From the NCBI GenBank assembly GCA_903909605.1, contig CAIVWH010000030.1, positions 1 to 64,000 of the forward strand: DNA of 64,000 nt, written 5' to 3'. Below are positions 16,071 to 24,894 of this stretch, piece by piece. The first letter of the stretch is position 1, and each line of letters opens with the position of its first letter. Position numbers and translations under genes: made by a program. The stretch is from an uncultured Micrococcales bacterium (GTDB lineage Bacteria > Actinomycetota > Actinomycetes > Actinomycetales > Microbacteriaceae). A model generated the notes under the pieces. That model saw nothing but the letters and a program-made list of their open reading frames with translations. It made no database searches and was not told the origin of the DNA.

Positions 16071-16768
16071 GCGCCTACCACCAAATTCATAAATGCTTCC
16101 TCGAGCGATTTGCCTTTGGTGACCTCGGCAATCGTACCCTTCACAACCAACTTGCCGTGATTGATGATGATCACGTCATCGACGGTGTGCTGCATCTCTG
16201 CTAGCTGATGCGATGAAACCAGGATGGTGCGTCCCTGGTCTGCAAGGTCACGCAAGAATTTGCGCAACCACACGATGCCGAGCGGGTCGAGTCCGTTTGC
16301 GGGTTCATCCAAGACCATCACCTGCGGGTCGCCAAGCAGCGCGACAGCGAGCGAGAGTCGTTGGCGCATGCCGAGCGAGAAACCCTTGGTGCGCTTGCCC
16401 TTGACGTTGCCGAGTTCAACGAGTTCGAGAACTTCGTTGATGCGCTTGTAGTCGATGCCGCTTGCTGCGCAAATGATTTTTAGGTTCTGTCGTGCGGTGA
16501 GCGAACCGTTGAAGCCAGAGGAGTCGAGCACTGCGCCGACTTCTTGCAGTGGGTGGGCGATGCCCGAGTAGGGGCGGCCGCCGATCAGGCTTTCTCCCGA
16601 GGTTGGGTTGGCTAGGCCGAGCAGGCAGCGCAGCGCGGTTGACTTGCCTGCGCCATTCGGGCCCAGAAAGCCAGTTATTCGACCCGGTTTGGCCTCGGCC
16701 CATAGGTCGTCTACGGCGGTTACGTCTCGGTACTTTTTGACCAAGCCCTTGAATTCAATTGTGCTCAC
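16067..16768 (-). CDS. ABC transporter ATP-binding protein
   Basis: The 233-residue ATPase has Walker A GPNGAGKST (about 36-44), signature FSLGMRQRLS, Walker B VMVLDEPANGLDP and H-loop LVSSHQLAEM. It matches the BcrA/CcmA-like subfamily that works with ABC-2 permeases, and its partner is the overlapping downstream gene. The start is GTG, 6 bases after a TAGGCT box and without a Shine-Dalgarno, so transcription is probably leaderless. Confidence 0.9.
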   Translation of the reverse strand: MSTIEFKGLVKKYRDVTAVDDLWAEAKPGRITGFLGPNGAGKSTALRCLLGLANPTSGESLIGGRPYSGIAHPLQEVGAVLDSSGFNGSLTARQNLKIICAASGIDYKRINEVLELVELGNVKGKRTKGFSLGMRQRLSLAVALLGDPQVMVLDEPANGLDPLGIVWLRKFLRDLADQGRTILVSSHQLAEMQHTVDDVIIINHGKLVVKGTIAEVTKGKSLEEAFMNLVVGA

Positions 16769-16774
16769 GTTCTG

Positions 16775-16780
16775 AGCCTA
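16775..16780 (-). promoter_or_regulatory. -10 box of the ABC ATPase gene (leaderless)
   Basis: TAGGCT stands 6 bases before the GTG start of the ATPase gene at 16768. No ribosome-binding site is present between them. Confidence 0.6.
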
Positions 16781-16820
16781 CGCCCGCGCCGAGCCGGCGT
16801 GTTCGCCGATTTCTGTGAAT

Positions 16821-17639
16821 CTAGATCGAATAGTTGGCGGCAACCGGGGCGTGGTCGCTCCAGCGCTCTGCGTAGCTCGCCGCGCGATGCACCGAATAGT
16901 CGCTCGCGAGTGCGGCAAGCGCTGGCGTTGCTAGGTGATAGTCGATGCGCCATCCGGTGTTGGTGTCGAATGCCTGACCGCGGTTTGACCACCAGGTGTA
17001 AGGGCCATCAACCCCCGGATGCGCCGCACGACCAACATCGACCCAGCCCTGCTTGTTCATCAGGGTGTCGAAATAGGCTCGCTCCTCTGGCAAGAAACCT
17101 GCGTTCTTGAGGTTGCCCTTCCAGTTCTTGATGTCGAGTTCGGTGTGACCAACGTTTAGATCGCCGAGCACCAAAACCAGGCCGCCGGCTTCGATCAGCT
17201 GCTTCATGCGCTTTTGCATGGCCTCGAGAAACTTGTATTTCTCAACCTGCTTAGGGGTGTCAACCTCGCCGGCATGCACGTAGGTCGAGATCACGGTGAC
17301 AAGCTTCGAGCCGATTTTGAAGTCTGCCTCTAGCCAGCGGCCGGCGCTGTCGAAGCTCTTTGGTCCGAGTTCGGTGCGACTGGCCTCTGGCTTCAGCTTG
17401 CTGAGCACAGCCACACCGGCGCGCCCCTTGGCGGTTGCTGCATCGTGCAGGATGTGCCACTGCTCGCCGCCGCGCTCGGCCTCATATTCGTTGACCAGTC
17501 GAACCAGATCTTCGGTCTCGGCGCGAACCTCCTGAAGAGCCAGGATGTCGGGCTGGGCCTGGTCGAGCCATGCGCTCATGCCGTTTCTAAAGGCGGCGCG
17601 AACACCGTTGACGTTTACTGAGACGATTTTTAGGGCCAT
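16821..17639 (-). CDS. xthA: Exodeoxyribonuclease III / AP endonuclease
   Basis: This DNA-repair enzyme cuts at abasic sites and removes 3' blocks. The 272-residue product has all active-site blocks of the ExoIII family: NVNGVRAAF (8-16, metal Asn), LQEVRAE (about 36-42, metal Glu), STYVHAG (catalytic Tyr region), LGDLNVGHTELDI (catalytic Asp and Asn), and WSDHAPV at the end (Asp-His pair). Length is normal. A TAAACT box lies 7 bases before the ATG. Confidence 0.93.
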   Translation of the reverse strand: MALKIVSVNVNGVRAAFRNGMSAWLDQAQPDILALQEVRAETEDLVRLVNEYEAERGGEQWHILHDAATAKGRAGVAVLSKLKPEASRTELGPKSFDSAGRWLEADFKIGSKLVTVISTYVHAGEVDTPKQVEKYKFLEAMQKRMKQLIEAGGLVLVLGDLNVGHTELDIKNWKGNLKNAGFLPEERAYFDTLMNKQGWVDVGRAAHPGVDGPYTWWSNRGQAFDTNTGWRIDYHLATPALAALASDYSVHRAASYAERWSDHAPVAANYSI

Positions 17640-17646
17640 AGCGGCA

Positions 17647-17652
17647 AGTTTA
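17647..17652 (-). promoter_or_regulatory. -10 box of xthA (leaderless)
   Basis: TAAACT on the minus strand is 7 bases before the xthA ATG. The gap contains no Shine-Dalgarno sequence. Confidence 0.55.
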
Positions 17653-17701
17653 TGGCGGAGGCCTCGCCCGATTACCCTCGATTGAAATAGGGGGATAACT
17701 C

Positions 17702-18214
17702 TTGATTTTGATTACGCGAAACATGGGCAACCTGACTGATGTCTTTCTTGACGGAGTCAAGGTAAAGATTCTGGCAATGGGGCCAAACCAGGTTAAGTTG
17801 CTGATGCCGAAACACGCGCCTGGCCCCGTGGTGATCAACTTCATTGGCCCTAACGGCAGTCTCGATTTCATCGCCGTCAGGTACGTGCCTGCTCGCAATC
17901 AAAATGCAATGGGCAAGGTGACTATCCGAAACTTCATCCAGGAGAACGCAACCCTGAGTGCTCAGGCCCGCAGCAGCTTGAAGGCCGCGATTTCGAACAG
18001 CTCTGCAGTAGTTGCCGTAACCTGCATCGGTTATCAGTCTTGGTCTTATGACCGGCCGATTGATGCACAGACTGCGCTGAAGCGCGCTCAAGCCGCCTGC
18101 GGATACTTGAAGTCACTAAATAGGAATCTTGCAGTGCAGTCTCTCGTTGCCCGCACCACCTTGATCGGGCCGGCATCACGCAAGCTCCAGGTGCTTTTCA
18201 AAGAGTCAAACTAA
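17702..18214 (+). CDS. Short TIG/OmpA-like protein, probably an N-terminally truncated remnant
   Basis: The 170-residue frame has two recognisable parts. Residues 8-62 (GNLTDVFLDGVKV, then HAPGPVVINFIGPNGS) resemble the second half of an IPT/TIG immunoglobulin-like domain. Residues 70-168 resemble an OmpA-like domain (LSAQARSSLKAAI, VTCIGY, ALKRAQAACGYLKS). Such domains normally sit at the end of long secreted actinobacterial proteins. Here there is no signal peptide and the TIG domain starts in its middle. The best start is TTG 17702, 6 bases after GGGGGA, so it may still be translated. It could be a decaying gene or a small cytoplasmic protein. Confidence 0.6.
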   Translation: MILITRNMGNLTDVFLDGVKVKILAMGPNQVKLLMPKHAPGPVVINFIGPNGSLDFIAVRYVPARNQNAMGKVTIRNFIQENATLSAQARSSLKAAISNSSAVVAVTCIGYQSWSYDRPIDAQTALKRAQAACGYLKSLNRNLAVQSLVARTTLIGPASRKLQVLFKESN

Positions 18215-18271
18215 ACACCTGCTCGAATGTCTTCGTACAAGTATTTGCAACGTCGAAACTCGGGCAGCGGC

Positions 18272-18277
18272 TAGATT
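18272..18277 (+). promoter_or_regulatory. -10 box of the GH13 gene (leaderless)
   Basis: TAGATT stands 6 bases before the ATG at 18284, and there is no Shine-Dalgarno sequence. Confidence 0.6.
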
Positions 18278-18283
18278 TCTTTC

Positions 18284-19645
18284 ATGAAGCTAAACCAGGT
18301 AAAAGGCAACCAGCTTGACTTCGTGCGCAAAGGTGCGATTTACCAAATCTTTCCTGACCGCTTTGCGCGCGATGAGAGCGCACTGACCGAACTCGACCCT
18401 GAGACCCGCGCCGATGTGCTGGCCGGTCGCGAGTTAGTGGCCTGGGATGCCGAACCGACCCCGCAAAACTTCTTCGGCGGCAACCTGCGCGGTGTGACCT
18501 CGCGCCTCGACTACCTGAGTCACCTCCAGGTGGGCAACATCTACTTCAACCCGATCTTCGATGCACCCAGCAACCACCGCTACGACACCAGAAACTACTT
18601 CGAAATCGAGCCACTGATTGGAAACGGGGCAGACCTTAGGACTCTGACTGCCGCTGCCTCACGGCTGGGCATCGGGGTGGTTCTCGATGGCGTGTTCAAC
18701 CACTCTGGGCGCGAGATGCCCGAGTTTCTGGCGGCCAAGGCCGGAGACCCAGCCTGGCGCGACTTCTTCACGATCTACCCCGATGACAGTTACCAGACCT
18801 TTGGCGGCACAGAGTTCATGCCCAAGCTCAACACGGCAAACCCGGCCGTGGTCGACTATTTCGCGAGCGTAATTCGCCACTGGCACGACTATGGCATCGC
18901 TGGTTGGCGCCTGGATGTGCCATACAAGTTCGCCGAGGGATTCATGCACCAGCTTCGCGAAAAGACTCGCGACCTAAGCTCTGCGCAATACTTTGTTGGC
19001 GAGGCGTGGAACGAGTGGTCGTTCGCAACCGACTTCGAGGCCGTGCAGAACTATCGCACCGGCAACCGCATCCTAGATTTTGTGCACAAGCACGCCGCCG
19101 ATTCTGAAGACATGATTCTCGACATTATTCGCTGGTGCAAAACCTGGGGCGACTTCAGCGTGCTTCCGCACTTCATCGACAGTCACGACACGCAACGCTT
19201 TGCGACCGCGGTCGAGGGGCGCCGTGACTCTTGGGAGCTCGGCTTCGCACTGCACATGTTGCTGCCCGGCGTGCCGGTGCTCTACTACGGCACCGAGTTG
19301 GCGCTGCAGGGTGTTAACGACCCAGGATGCCGTGCGACGTACCCGACGAGGCTTTCGACCGAACAGCGTTCGGCCCTTGAGTTCTCTACCCCGTGGGTGC
19401 AGTTGCGCGGAACCAGCAAAGCGCTTTCGCACGGTGGCCTTGAGGTGCATGAGTTGAAGAACTACGCGATCTTGTTCGAGCGCCGCTTCGACAATGAGTC
19501 AATCGAAGTTTTGGTAAATGCCGGCTACAACGATGAGTTGATGCTTGCGAACATCGCGGGTGAGTGGATCGACCAGAACCAGCAGCGGGTTCAGCTTGGC
19601 AATAATGTGCCGAGGCGCAGTCTGTTTTACCGCTTAGCCAACTAA
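18284..19645 (+). CDS. Glycoside hydrolase family 13 (alpha-amylase type, cyclomaltodextrinase-like)
   Basis: The 453-residue protein has the full GH13 catalytic set: nucleophile Asp211 in GWRLDVPYK, acid/base Glu240 in FVGEAWNEW, and Asp302 in IDSHDTQR. Region I is GVVLDGVFNH (131-140). The opening IYQIFPDRFARD (19-30) and the block NFFGGNLRGV resemble maltogenic amylases, neopullulanases and cyclomaltodextrinases, but the N-terminal CBM34 domain is absent. There is no signal peptide, so it should act on maltodextrins in the cytoplasm. No sugar transporter lies beside it. Its stop overlaps that of the converging Rieske gene. Confidence 0.9.
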   Translation: MKLNQVKGNQLDFVRKGAIYQIFPDRFARDESALTELDPETRADVLAGRELVAWDAEPTPQNFFGGNLRGVTSRLDYLSHLQVGNIYFNPIFDAPSNHRYDTRNYFEIEPLIGNGADLRTLTAAASRLGIGVVLDGVFNHSGREMPEFLAAKAGDPAWRDFFTIYPDDSYQTFGGTEFMPKLNTANPAVVDYFASVIRHWHDYGIAGWRLDVPYKFAEGFMHQLREKTRDLSSAQYFVGEAWNEWSFATDFEAVQNYRTGNRILDFVHKHAADSEDMILDIIRWCKTWGDFSVLPHFIDSHDTQRFATAVEGRRDSWELGFALHMLLPGVPVLYYGTELALQGVNDPGCRATYPTRLSTEQRSALEFSTPWVQLRGTSKALSHGGLEVHELKNYAILFERRFDNESIEVLVNAGYNDELMLANIAGEWIDQNQQRVQLGNNVPRRSLFYRLAN

Positions 19646-20139
19646 ACGGTGATCGACAGCTGAGTGCCGCTGACCTTCACCGCGTATTTCGTGAGGCTGC
19701 CACGAGCCGGGCCACCGGTTGCCGCACCTGAGGTTGTCGAGAATGTTGCCCCGTGCTGCGGGCAGACCATGTTTGCCCCTGAGGTTTGAATCGGCCCGAC
19801 TCCGAAAGCCAGCGGGCTCTGCTGATGGGTGCACCAGCCGCTGAAGGCCTTGAACGTGCCCTTCTTGGGTTGCGTAATCGCAACTGGTTGGCCGTTGATG
19901 GCAAACATCTTTGCCGAGCCAACCGGCACATCGGTGGTCTTGCAGACGTTGTAGCTCTTGCTGGCTGCCTGAGCCGCAGTTGCCATTGAGCTAGCCCCAA
20001 TGGTCGCCAGAGCGGCTGCGATGCCCTTGAGGGCGGTGCGGCGAGAGTGACCGAAAGGGGTGTCGTTGATCTCGGTGGTGCGATTCGGGTTGGACTCGCA
20101 AAGACTCTGGCAGGCCGGGGTGTTGTTCAATTCGTTCAT
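19642..20139 (-). CDS. Tat-exported Rieske [2Fe-2S] protein
   Basis: The 165-residue product has a twin-arginine signal (SRRTALKG at 32-39, hydrophobic to about 57, AQA-A cleavage near 59) and a Rieske domain. The cluster ligands are Cys103 and His105 (CTH) and Cys126 and His129 (CPQH). There is no quinol-oxidase or dioxygenase partner nearby, so it is not part of a bc1 complex encoded here. Such stand-alone exported Rieske proteins are common in actinobacteria and their electron partner is unclear. The 31 residues before the Tat motif are longer than usual. A TAGGTT box is 6 bases before the ATG. Confidence 0.88.
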   Translation of the reverse strand: MNELNNTPACQSLCESNPNRTTEINDTPFGHSRRTALKGIAAALATIGASSMATAAQAASKSYNVCKTTDVPVGSAKMFAINGQPVAITQPKKGTFKAFSGWCTHQQSPLAFGVGPIQTSGANMVCPQHGATFSTTSGAATGGPARGSLTKYAVKVSGTQLSITV

Positions 20140-20145
20140 TGGTCA

Positions 20146-20151
20146 AACCTA
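20146..20151 (-). promoter_or_regulatory. -10 box of the Rieske gene (leaderless)
   Basis: TAGGTT on the minus strand stands 6 bases before the ATG at 20139, with no ribosome-binding site between. Confidence 0.6.
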
Positions 20152-20221
20152 TTTAGAAGAACTGCGCTCGGGATGCACATCCGAGCAGTTTGGGGAAAAC
20201 TTTCAGGTTCGCAGCCGATGT

Positions 20222-20254
20222 GAAAAACCCGGAACCGTTTCGGCTCCGGGTTCT
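20222..20254 (-). terminator. Intrinsic terminator of the sdh operon
   Basis: On the minus strand AACCCGGAGCC pairs with GGTTCCGGGTT (one mismatch) around a short loop and is followed by TTTTT. It lies 14 bases after the sdhB stop. Confidence 0.85.
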
Positions 20255-20267
20255 CAACAGCAGTCTG

Positions 20268-21032
20268 TTATCGACGACCGCGCAGGATTGCCTGCTTCAC
20301 TTCCATGATCGCCTTGGTGACCTGGATGCCACGTGGGCAAGCCTCGGTGCAGTTGAAGGTGGTGCGGCAACGCCACACACCTTCTTTGTCGTTCAGGATG
20401 TCGATGCGAACCTCGGCTGCCTCATCGCGCGAGTCGAAGATGAAGCGGTGCGCGTTCACGATCGCGGCTGGGCCAAAGTACTGACCGTCCGTCCAGAACA
20501 CTGGGCACGAGGTGGTGCAGGCGGCACACAGGATGCACTTGGTGGTGTCATCGAAGCGTGCGCGGTCCTCTGGGCTCTGCAGGCGCTCTTTGGCTGGCTT
20601 GTCTGAGGCAATCAAGAACGGCTGAACGTCGCGGTACGCCTGGTAGAACGGGTTCATGTCGACGACGAGGTCTTTCTCGACCTCGAGACCCTTGATTGGC
20701 TCAACGTAAATTGGCTCGTTGATGTTCAGGTCTTTGATCAGTGTCTTGCAGGCAAGGCGGTTGCGACCGTTGATGCGCATCGCATCCGAGCCACAGACGC
20801 CGTGAGCACATGAGCGACGGAAGGTTAGCGAGCCGTCGAGCTCCCACTTGATCTTGTGCAGTGCATCGAGCACGCGGTCGGTGCCGTGCACTGTGACATC
20901 AAAGTCTTGCCAGTATGGCTCGCGGCCATCTTCTGGGTTGTAACGACGCACAAACAGCGTCACGTTGAAGCTCGGAACCTCTTCGATTACAGGGGTTGCG
21001 CTCGCTTCGAGAACTGCAGGTGAGTTAGCCAT
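20268..21032 (-). CDS. sdhB: Succinate dehydrogenase iron-sulfur subunit
   Basis: SdhB passes electrons from the flavoprotein to the membrane quinone site. The 254-residue protein has the [2Fe-2S] ligands in SCAHGVCGSDAM (C-x4-C-x2-D) plus a fourth in LACKTL, where the Asp ligand is normal for SdhB. The [4Fe-4S]/[3Fe-4S] set is CILCAACTTSCP and CRTTFNCTEACPRGI. The ATG overlaps the sdhA stop by one base, and a terminator follows the gene. Confidence 0.96.
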   Translation of the reverse strand: MANSPAVLEASATPVIEEVPSFNVTLFVRRYNPEDGREPYWQDFDVTVHGTDRVLDALHKIKWELDGSLTFRRSCAHGVCGSDAMRINGRNRLACKTLIKDLNINEPIYVEPIKGLEVEKDLVVDMNPFYQAYRDVQPFLIASDKPAKERLQSPEDRARFDDTTKCILCAACTTSCPVFWTDGQYFGPAAIVNAHRFIFDSRDEAAEVRIDILNDKEGVWRCRTTFNCTEACPRGIQVTKAIMEVKQAILRGRR

Positions 21033-22807
21033 TAGTACTTACGCTCCATCGGCTGGTATCGGGTAATTGTGACTGGCTTCCAGTCGATCTTGATGTTGTC
21101 GCCAGGCTTCTTGGATGGCTTGCCTGAGTAGTAAGCCATCGAGTGAACCATGAACTTCTTGTCGTTGCGGTCTGGGTAGTCTTCGCGGAAGTGACCACCG
21201 CGGCTCTCGCGACGCTCGCGAGCGGTGAAGGCAAGCACCTCGGCCAGGTCGAGCAGGAAGCCGAGCTCTACGGCCTCGAGCAGGTCGGTGTTGAAGCGCT
21301 GACCCTTGTCTTGAATCGAGATGTTCGCGTAGCGCTTGCGCAGCTCGGCAATCTTCTCGAGCGACTCGTTCAGCGACTCCTCGGTGCGGTACACCTGGGC
21401 GTTGAGGTCCATGGTGTCCTGCAGCTCTTTGCGCAGAACCGCGATCTTCTCGGTTCCCTTGGATGCGCGAACAGCGTCCAGCAGGGCAATCACGCCGTCA
21501 GCCGCGTTGGCTGGCATTGGCACGAAGTCGGCATCCTTGGCGTATTCAACGGCGTAGATGCCTGCACGCTTGCCGAAGACATTGATGTCGAGCAGCGAGT
21601 TGGTGCCGAGGCGGTTTGCACCGTGCACCGAAACGCAGGCACACTCGCCGGCGGCGTAGAGGCCAGGAACAACAGTCTTGTTGTCGAGCAGCACCTCGGC
21701 CTTTATGTTGGTCGGGATGCCACCCATCGCGTAGTGGGCGGTTGGGAACACTGGAACCGGCTCGGTGTATGGCTCGACACCGAGGTAGGTGCGGGCGAAC
21801 TCGGTGATGTCAGGAAGCTTCGCATCGATCACGGCCGGTGGCAGGTGAGTGAGGTCGAGCAGAACGTAATCCTTGTTCGGGCCGGCGCCGCGACCCTCGC
21901 GAACCTCGTTGGCCATTGCGCGCGCAACCATGTCGCGCGGTGCGAGGTCTTTGATGGTCGGAGCGTAACGCTCCATGAAGCGCTCGCCAGATGCGTTGCG
22001 CAGGATGCCACCCTCACCACGGGCAGCCTCAGACAGCAGGATGCCCAAACCAGCAAGGCCGGTCGGGTGGAACTGGTAGAACTCCATGTCTTCGAGCGGA
22101 AGGCCCTTGCGGTAGATGATGCCTACGCCATCGCCGGTAAGGGTGTGCGCGTTCGAGGTGGTCTTGAAGATCTTGCCGAAGCCACCGGTTGCAAACACGA
22201 TGCTCTTACCCTGAAAAACGTGGATGTCTCCGGTTGCAAGTTCGTAAGCAACCACGCCTGCTGGGCGCTGCTTCTTACCCTCGCCGGTCATCACTAGGTC
22301 GAGCACGTAGAACTCGTTGTAGAACTCGATGCCGAGCTTGACGCAGTTTTGGTACAGGGTCTGCAAGATCATGTGACCGGTGCGGTCGGCTGCGTAGCAG
22401 CTGCGGCGAACCGGAGCCTTGCCGTGGTCGCGAGTGTGGCCACCGAATCGACGCTGGTCGATCTTGCCATCAGGGGTGCGGTTGAACGGAAGGCCCATGT
22501 TTTCGAGGTCGATGACGGCCTCGACCGACTCCTTAGCAAGAATCTCAGCGGCATCCTGGTCGACCAGGTAGTCGCCACCCTTAACGGTGTCGAAGGTATG
22601 CCACTCCCAGCTGTCTTCCTCAACGTTGGCAAGGGCTGCAGCCATACCACCCTGAGCCGCACCGGTGTGCGAGCGGGTAGGGAACAGCTTTGAAATCACG
22701 GCGGTCTTGGCGTGTGGGCCAGCTTCGATGGCCGCGCGCATGCCGGCGCCACCGGCACCGACGATCACTACGTCGTACTGGTGGTGGTGAATCGTTGGCT
22801 TAGACAA
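21032..22807 (-). CDS. sdhA: Succinate dehydrogenase flavoprotein subunit
   Basis: SdhA oxidises succinate to fumarate on the cytoplasmic face of the membrane. The 591-residue product has the FAD-binding fold [14 protein letters not shown] (13-26), the covalent-FAD histidine His47 in SHTGAAQGG, the active-site region [13 protein letters not shown], and HPTGL and [12 protein letters not shown] blocks. Length is normal. It lies third in the operon sdhC-sdhD-sdhA-sdhB. Confidence 0.97.
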   Translation of the reverse strand: MSKPTIHHHQYDVVIVGAGGAGMRAAIEAGPHAKTAVISKLFPTRSHTGAAQGGMAAALANVEEDSWEWHTFDTVKGGDYLVDQDAAEILAKESVEAVIDLENMGLPFNRTPDGKIDQRRFGGHTRDHGKAPVRRSCYAADRTGHMILQTLYQNCVKLGIEFYNEFYVLDLVMTGEGKKQRPAGVVAYELATGDIHVFQGKSIVFATGGFGKIFKTTSNAHTLTGDGVGIIYRKGLPLEDMEFYQFHPTGLAGLGILLSEAARGEGGILRNASGERFMERYAPTIKDLAPRDMVARAMANEVREGRGAGPNKDYVLLDLTHLPPAVIDAKLPDITEFARTYLGVEPYTEPVPVFPTAHYAMGGIPTNIKAEVLLDNKTVVPGLYAAGECACVSVHGANRLGTNSLLDINVFGKRAGIYAVEYAKDADFVPMPANAADGVIALLDAVRASKGTEKIAVLRKELQDTMDLNAQVYRTEESLNESLEKIAELRKRYANISIQDKGQRFNTDLLEAVELGFLLDLAEVLAFTARERRESRGGHFREDYPDRNDKKFMVHSMAYYSGKPSKKPGDNIKIDWKPVTITRYQPMERKY

Positions 22808-22849
22808 TTGATTCCTACTTCAGGTCGTTGTTCAGTCGAAATTCGGTAA

Positions 22850-23290
22850 TTACTTGACCGCGCAAACGCCAGGCAGGTAAGTGCTTGCGTTCGGGTCAAT
22901 GCATGGGTCGAAGGTGGTGATCACGAGGGTGCCAAGAATGATCAGTGCGGCACAAACGATCCAAAGGGTGTAGTTCAAGACTTTGCGAACCATCGGGCGC
23001 TCTGCGTAGTCGTTGGCGATTGTGCGCATGCCGTTAGTGCCGTGAATCAGCGCTAGCCACAGCATCAGGCCATCCCAGACTTTCCAGAATGGGTTTGCCC
23101 ATTTGCCTGCTACGAACGCGAAGTCGATGCCCTTGATGCCCTGACCAACGAACAGGTTCACATAGAGGTGACCGAAAATCAGAATCAACAGGATGGCGCC
23201 AGAGGCACGCATGTACATCCAGCCGTATTTCTCCCAGTTGGCGGCCTTGCGGCTGCGCGGGCTTTTAGGTTGTTCGATGACTACTGACAT
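22850..23290 (-). CDS. sdhD: Succinate dehydrogenase membrane subunit
   Basis: This 146-residue membrane anchor has three hydrophobic segments (about 28-50, 70-88, 108-128). The histidines in LIFGHLYVNLF and LIHGTNGMR lie where anchors bind heme b and quinone. With SdhC it holds SdhAB at the membrane. The ATG follows the sdhC stop directly (TAA-ATG). Confidence 0.92.
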   Translation of the reverse strand: MSVVIEQPKSPRSRKAANWEKYGWMYMRASGAILLILIFGHLYVNLFVGQGIKGIDFAFVAGKWANPFWKVWDGLMLWLALIHGTNGMRTIANDYAERPMVRKVLNYTLWIVCAALIILGTLVITTFDPCIDPNASTYLPGVCAVK

Positions 23291-23671
23291 TTACTTCTCG
23301 CTAAAAACGTGCATTAGGTGGACAGGTGCGAAGCCAGCGAACAGAATCGCTGCGATGGCGACAACAATCCAGAACATGACGTTCTGAAGCTTTGCTCCCT
23401 TGCGCCAGAAGTCGATCAGGATGATGCGAACTCCGTTTAGGGCGTGGAACAGGATGGCGGCCACCAGGCCCAGCTCACCCAGTCCGATGATTGTGGTCTT
23501 GTAGGTGCCGATTACGCCGTTGTAGGCAGCCGCATCCAGGCGAACCAGGGCGGTGTCGAGCACGTGAACTAGAAGGAAGAAGAAGATGGCTACGCCGGTG
23601 ATTCTGTGGAGAACCCACGACCACATTCCGACTTTGCCGCGGTACAAGGTGCCGGCAGGCTTTTGAGGCAC
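23291..23671 (-). CDS. sdhC: Succinate dehydrogenase cytochrome b556 subunit
   Basis: The 126-residue anchor subunit has three membrane segments, the family signature HRITGVAIFFFLLVH (about 22-36) with its two histidines, and FHALNGVRIILID in the second segment. It is the first gene of the sdh operon. The start is GTG at 23671, supported by the strong Shine-Dalgarno AGGAGG seven bases upstream. The leader runs from a TAGACT box about 50 bases upstream. Confidence 0.93.
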   Translation of the reverse strand: MPQKPAGTLYRGKVGMWSWVLHRITGVAIFFFLLVHVLDTALVRLDAAAYNGVIGTYKTTIIGLGELGLVAAILFHALNGVRIILIDFWRKGAKLQNVMFWIVVAIAAILFAGFAPVHLMHVFSEK

Positions 23672-23722
23672 TTAAGCCCTCCTAAGGTGATTTTCTTCGA
23701 CGATGAAGCGTTTCCTGAATCA

Positions 23723-23728
23723 AGTCTA
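23723..23728 (-). promoter_or_regulatory. Probable -10 box of the sdh operon
   Basis: TAGACT on the minus strand precedes a leader of about 45 bases that ends in AGGAGG before the sdhC GTG. Unlike many genes here, this operon keeps a leader. Confidence 0.45.
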
Positions 23729-23771
23729 AACAGCAAAAATGACCGGTCTGTCTGTTTGTCCTTTATTCGAT

Positions 23772-23777
23772 TAGGTT
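23772..23777 (+). promoter_or_regulatory. -10 box of manC (leaderless)
   Basis: TAGGTT stands 7 bases before the ATG at 23785, and no Shine-Dalgarno sequence is present. Confidence 0.6.
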
Positions 23778-23784
23778 TTTACCC

Positions 23785-24888
23785 ATGACTTCACCAATCA
23801 ATCGCTTCTTCAGCGTTATTCCCGCTGGGGGCATTGGCAGCCGACTTTGGCCACTTTCTCGAGCCAGCCAACCCAAGTTTTTGCACGACCTGACTGGCTC
23901 CGGCCAGACCCTCCTCGAAGACACCTGGGACCGCCTGCGCGGCCTGAGTTCAGCCGACCGAATCATGGTGGTCACCGGGAACGTTCACGAAACCGCCGTA
24001 ATGCAGCAGCTCGAAGATCTCGATCCTAAAAACCTCGTGCTCGAGAAGTCGCCAAAGGATTCGACCGCTGCCATCGCGCTCGCGGCGGCCATCCTTGAAA
24101 AGCGTGAGCCGGGGGTCATCATTGGTTCGTTCGCAGCGGACCACGTAATCGTCGAGACCGCGGCATTTCACCGCGTGGTTCGCGAGGCGGTCGAAGTTGC
24201 GGCAACCGGCAAGATTGTCACCATCGGCATCGAGCCGACCGAACCATCGGTTGGTTTCGGTTACATCAAGATGGGCGAGCCAATCGAAGGTGCGCCCACG
24301 GCAAAGTCGGTGCTCAAGTTCGTAGAGAAGCCGAACATCGAAAAGGCAAAGCGCTACGTCGAGTCCGGCAACTACCTCTGGAACGCAGGAATGTTCATCG
24401 CTCCAGCCGCGCTGCTTCTCGAGCAGTTGGCCAAGAGCGAACCTGAGTTGCACGCCGCAATTCTCGAAATTGCCGAAGCGTGGGATGGCCCGCAGCGCAA
24501 TGCCGTCATCGAAAAAATCTGGGGCAACCTGAAAAAGGTAGCCATCGACTATTCGGTTGCCGAGCCTGCGGCCGCCGCCGGTCTGGTTGCTTGTGTGCCA
24601 GGAAATTTCACCTGGCACGACGTTGGTGACTTTGCGGCCATCGCAGAATTGCAATCGCAGGGCCGAAGCGGAAACCTCGCAGTTCTCGGCGATGCAAAAG
24701 TTTTGGCAGATCACACCAGCGGAATTTTGGTTTCGGAGAGCAACCGACTCGTTGCGTTGATCGGGCTGCAAGACATCATCGTCGTCGACACTCCAGATGC
24801 GCTTCTGGTCACCACGAAAGAACACGCTCAGCGTGTGAAGTCATTGGTAGACGCACTCAAGGCAACCGGTCACAGCGACCTGCTCTAG
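23785..24888 (+). CDS. manC: Mannose-1-phosphate guanylyltransferase
   Basis: The 367-residue enzyme makes GDP-mannose from GTP and mannose-1-phosphate for surface glycans. The nucleotide-binding signature is IPAGGIGSRLWPLSRASQPK (12-31). Other family blocks are FAADH (metal-binding Asp), EKPN, YLWNAGMF and the closing TWHDVGDF. The bifunctional isomerase C-terminal domain of longer homologues is absent; the isomerase is the separate manA at 53957. The downstream lipoprotein gene begins six bases after its stop, so the two may be co-transcribed although their functions differ. Confidence 0.93.
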   Translation: MTSPINRFFSVIPAGGIGSRLWPLSRASQPKFLHDLTGSGQTLLEDTWDRLRGLSSADRIMVVTGNVHETAVMQQLEDLDPKNLVLEKSPKDSTAAIALAAAILEKREPGVIIGSFAADHVIVETAAFHRVVREAVEVAATGKIVTIGIEPTEPSVGFGYIKMGEPIEGAPTAKSVLKFVEKPNIEKAKRYVESGNYLWNAGMFIAPAALLLEQLAKSEPELHAAILEIAEAWDGPQRNAVIEKIWGNLKKVAIDYSVAEPAAAAGLVACVPGNFTWHDVGDFAAIAELQSQGRSGNLAVLGDAKVLADHTSGILVSESNRLVALIGLQDIIVVDTPDALLVTTKEHAQRVKSLVDALKATGHSDLL

Positions 24889-24894
24889 GCATCC

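Noticed and set aside
21143..22297. 384-codon plus-strand open frame opposite sdhA
   Set aside because: Fully inside sdhA on the other strand, no ribosome site, no recognisable domain.
23950..24825. 291-codon minus-strand open frame opposite manC
   Set aside because: Shadow of manC; composition (many Asp, Arg, His) is typical of antisense frames.
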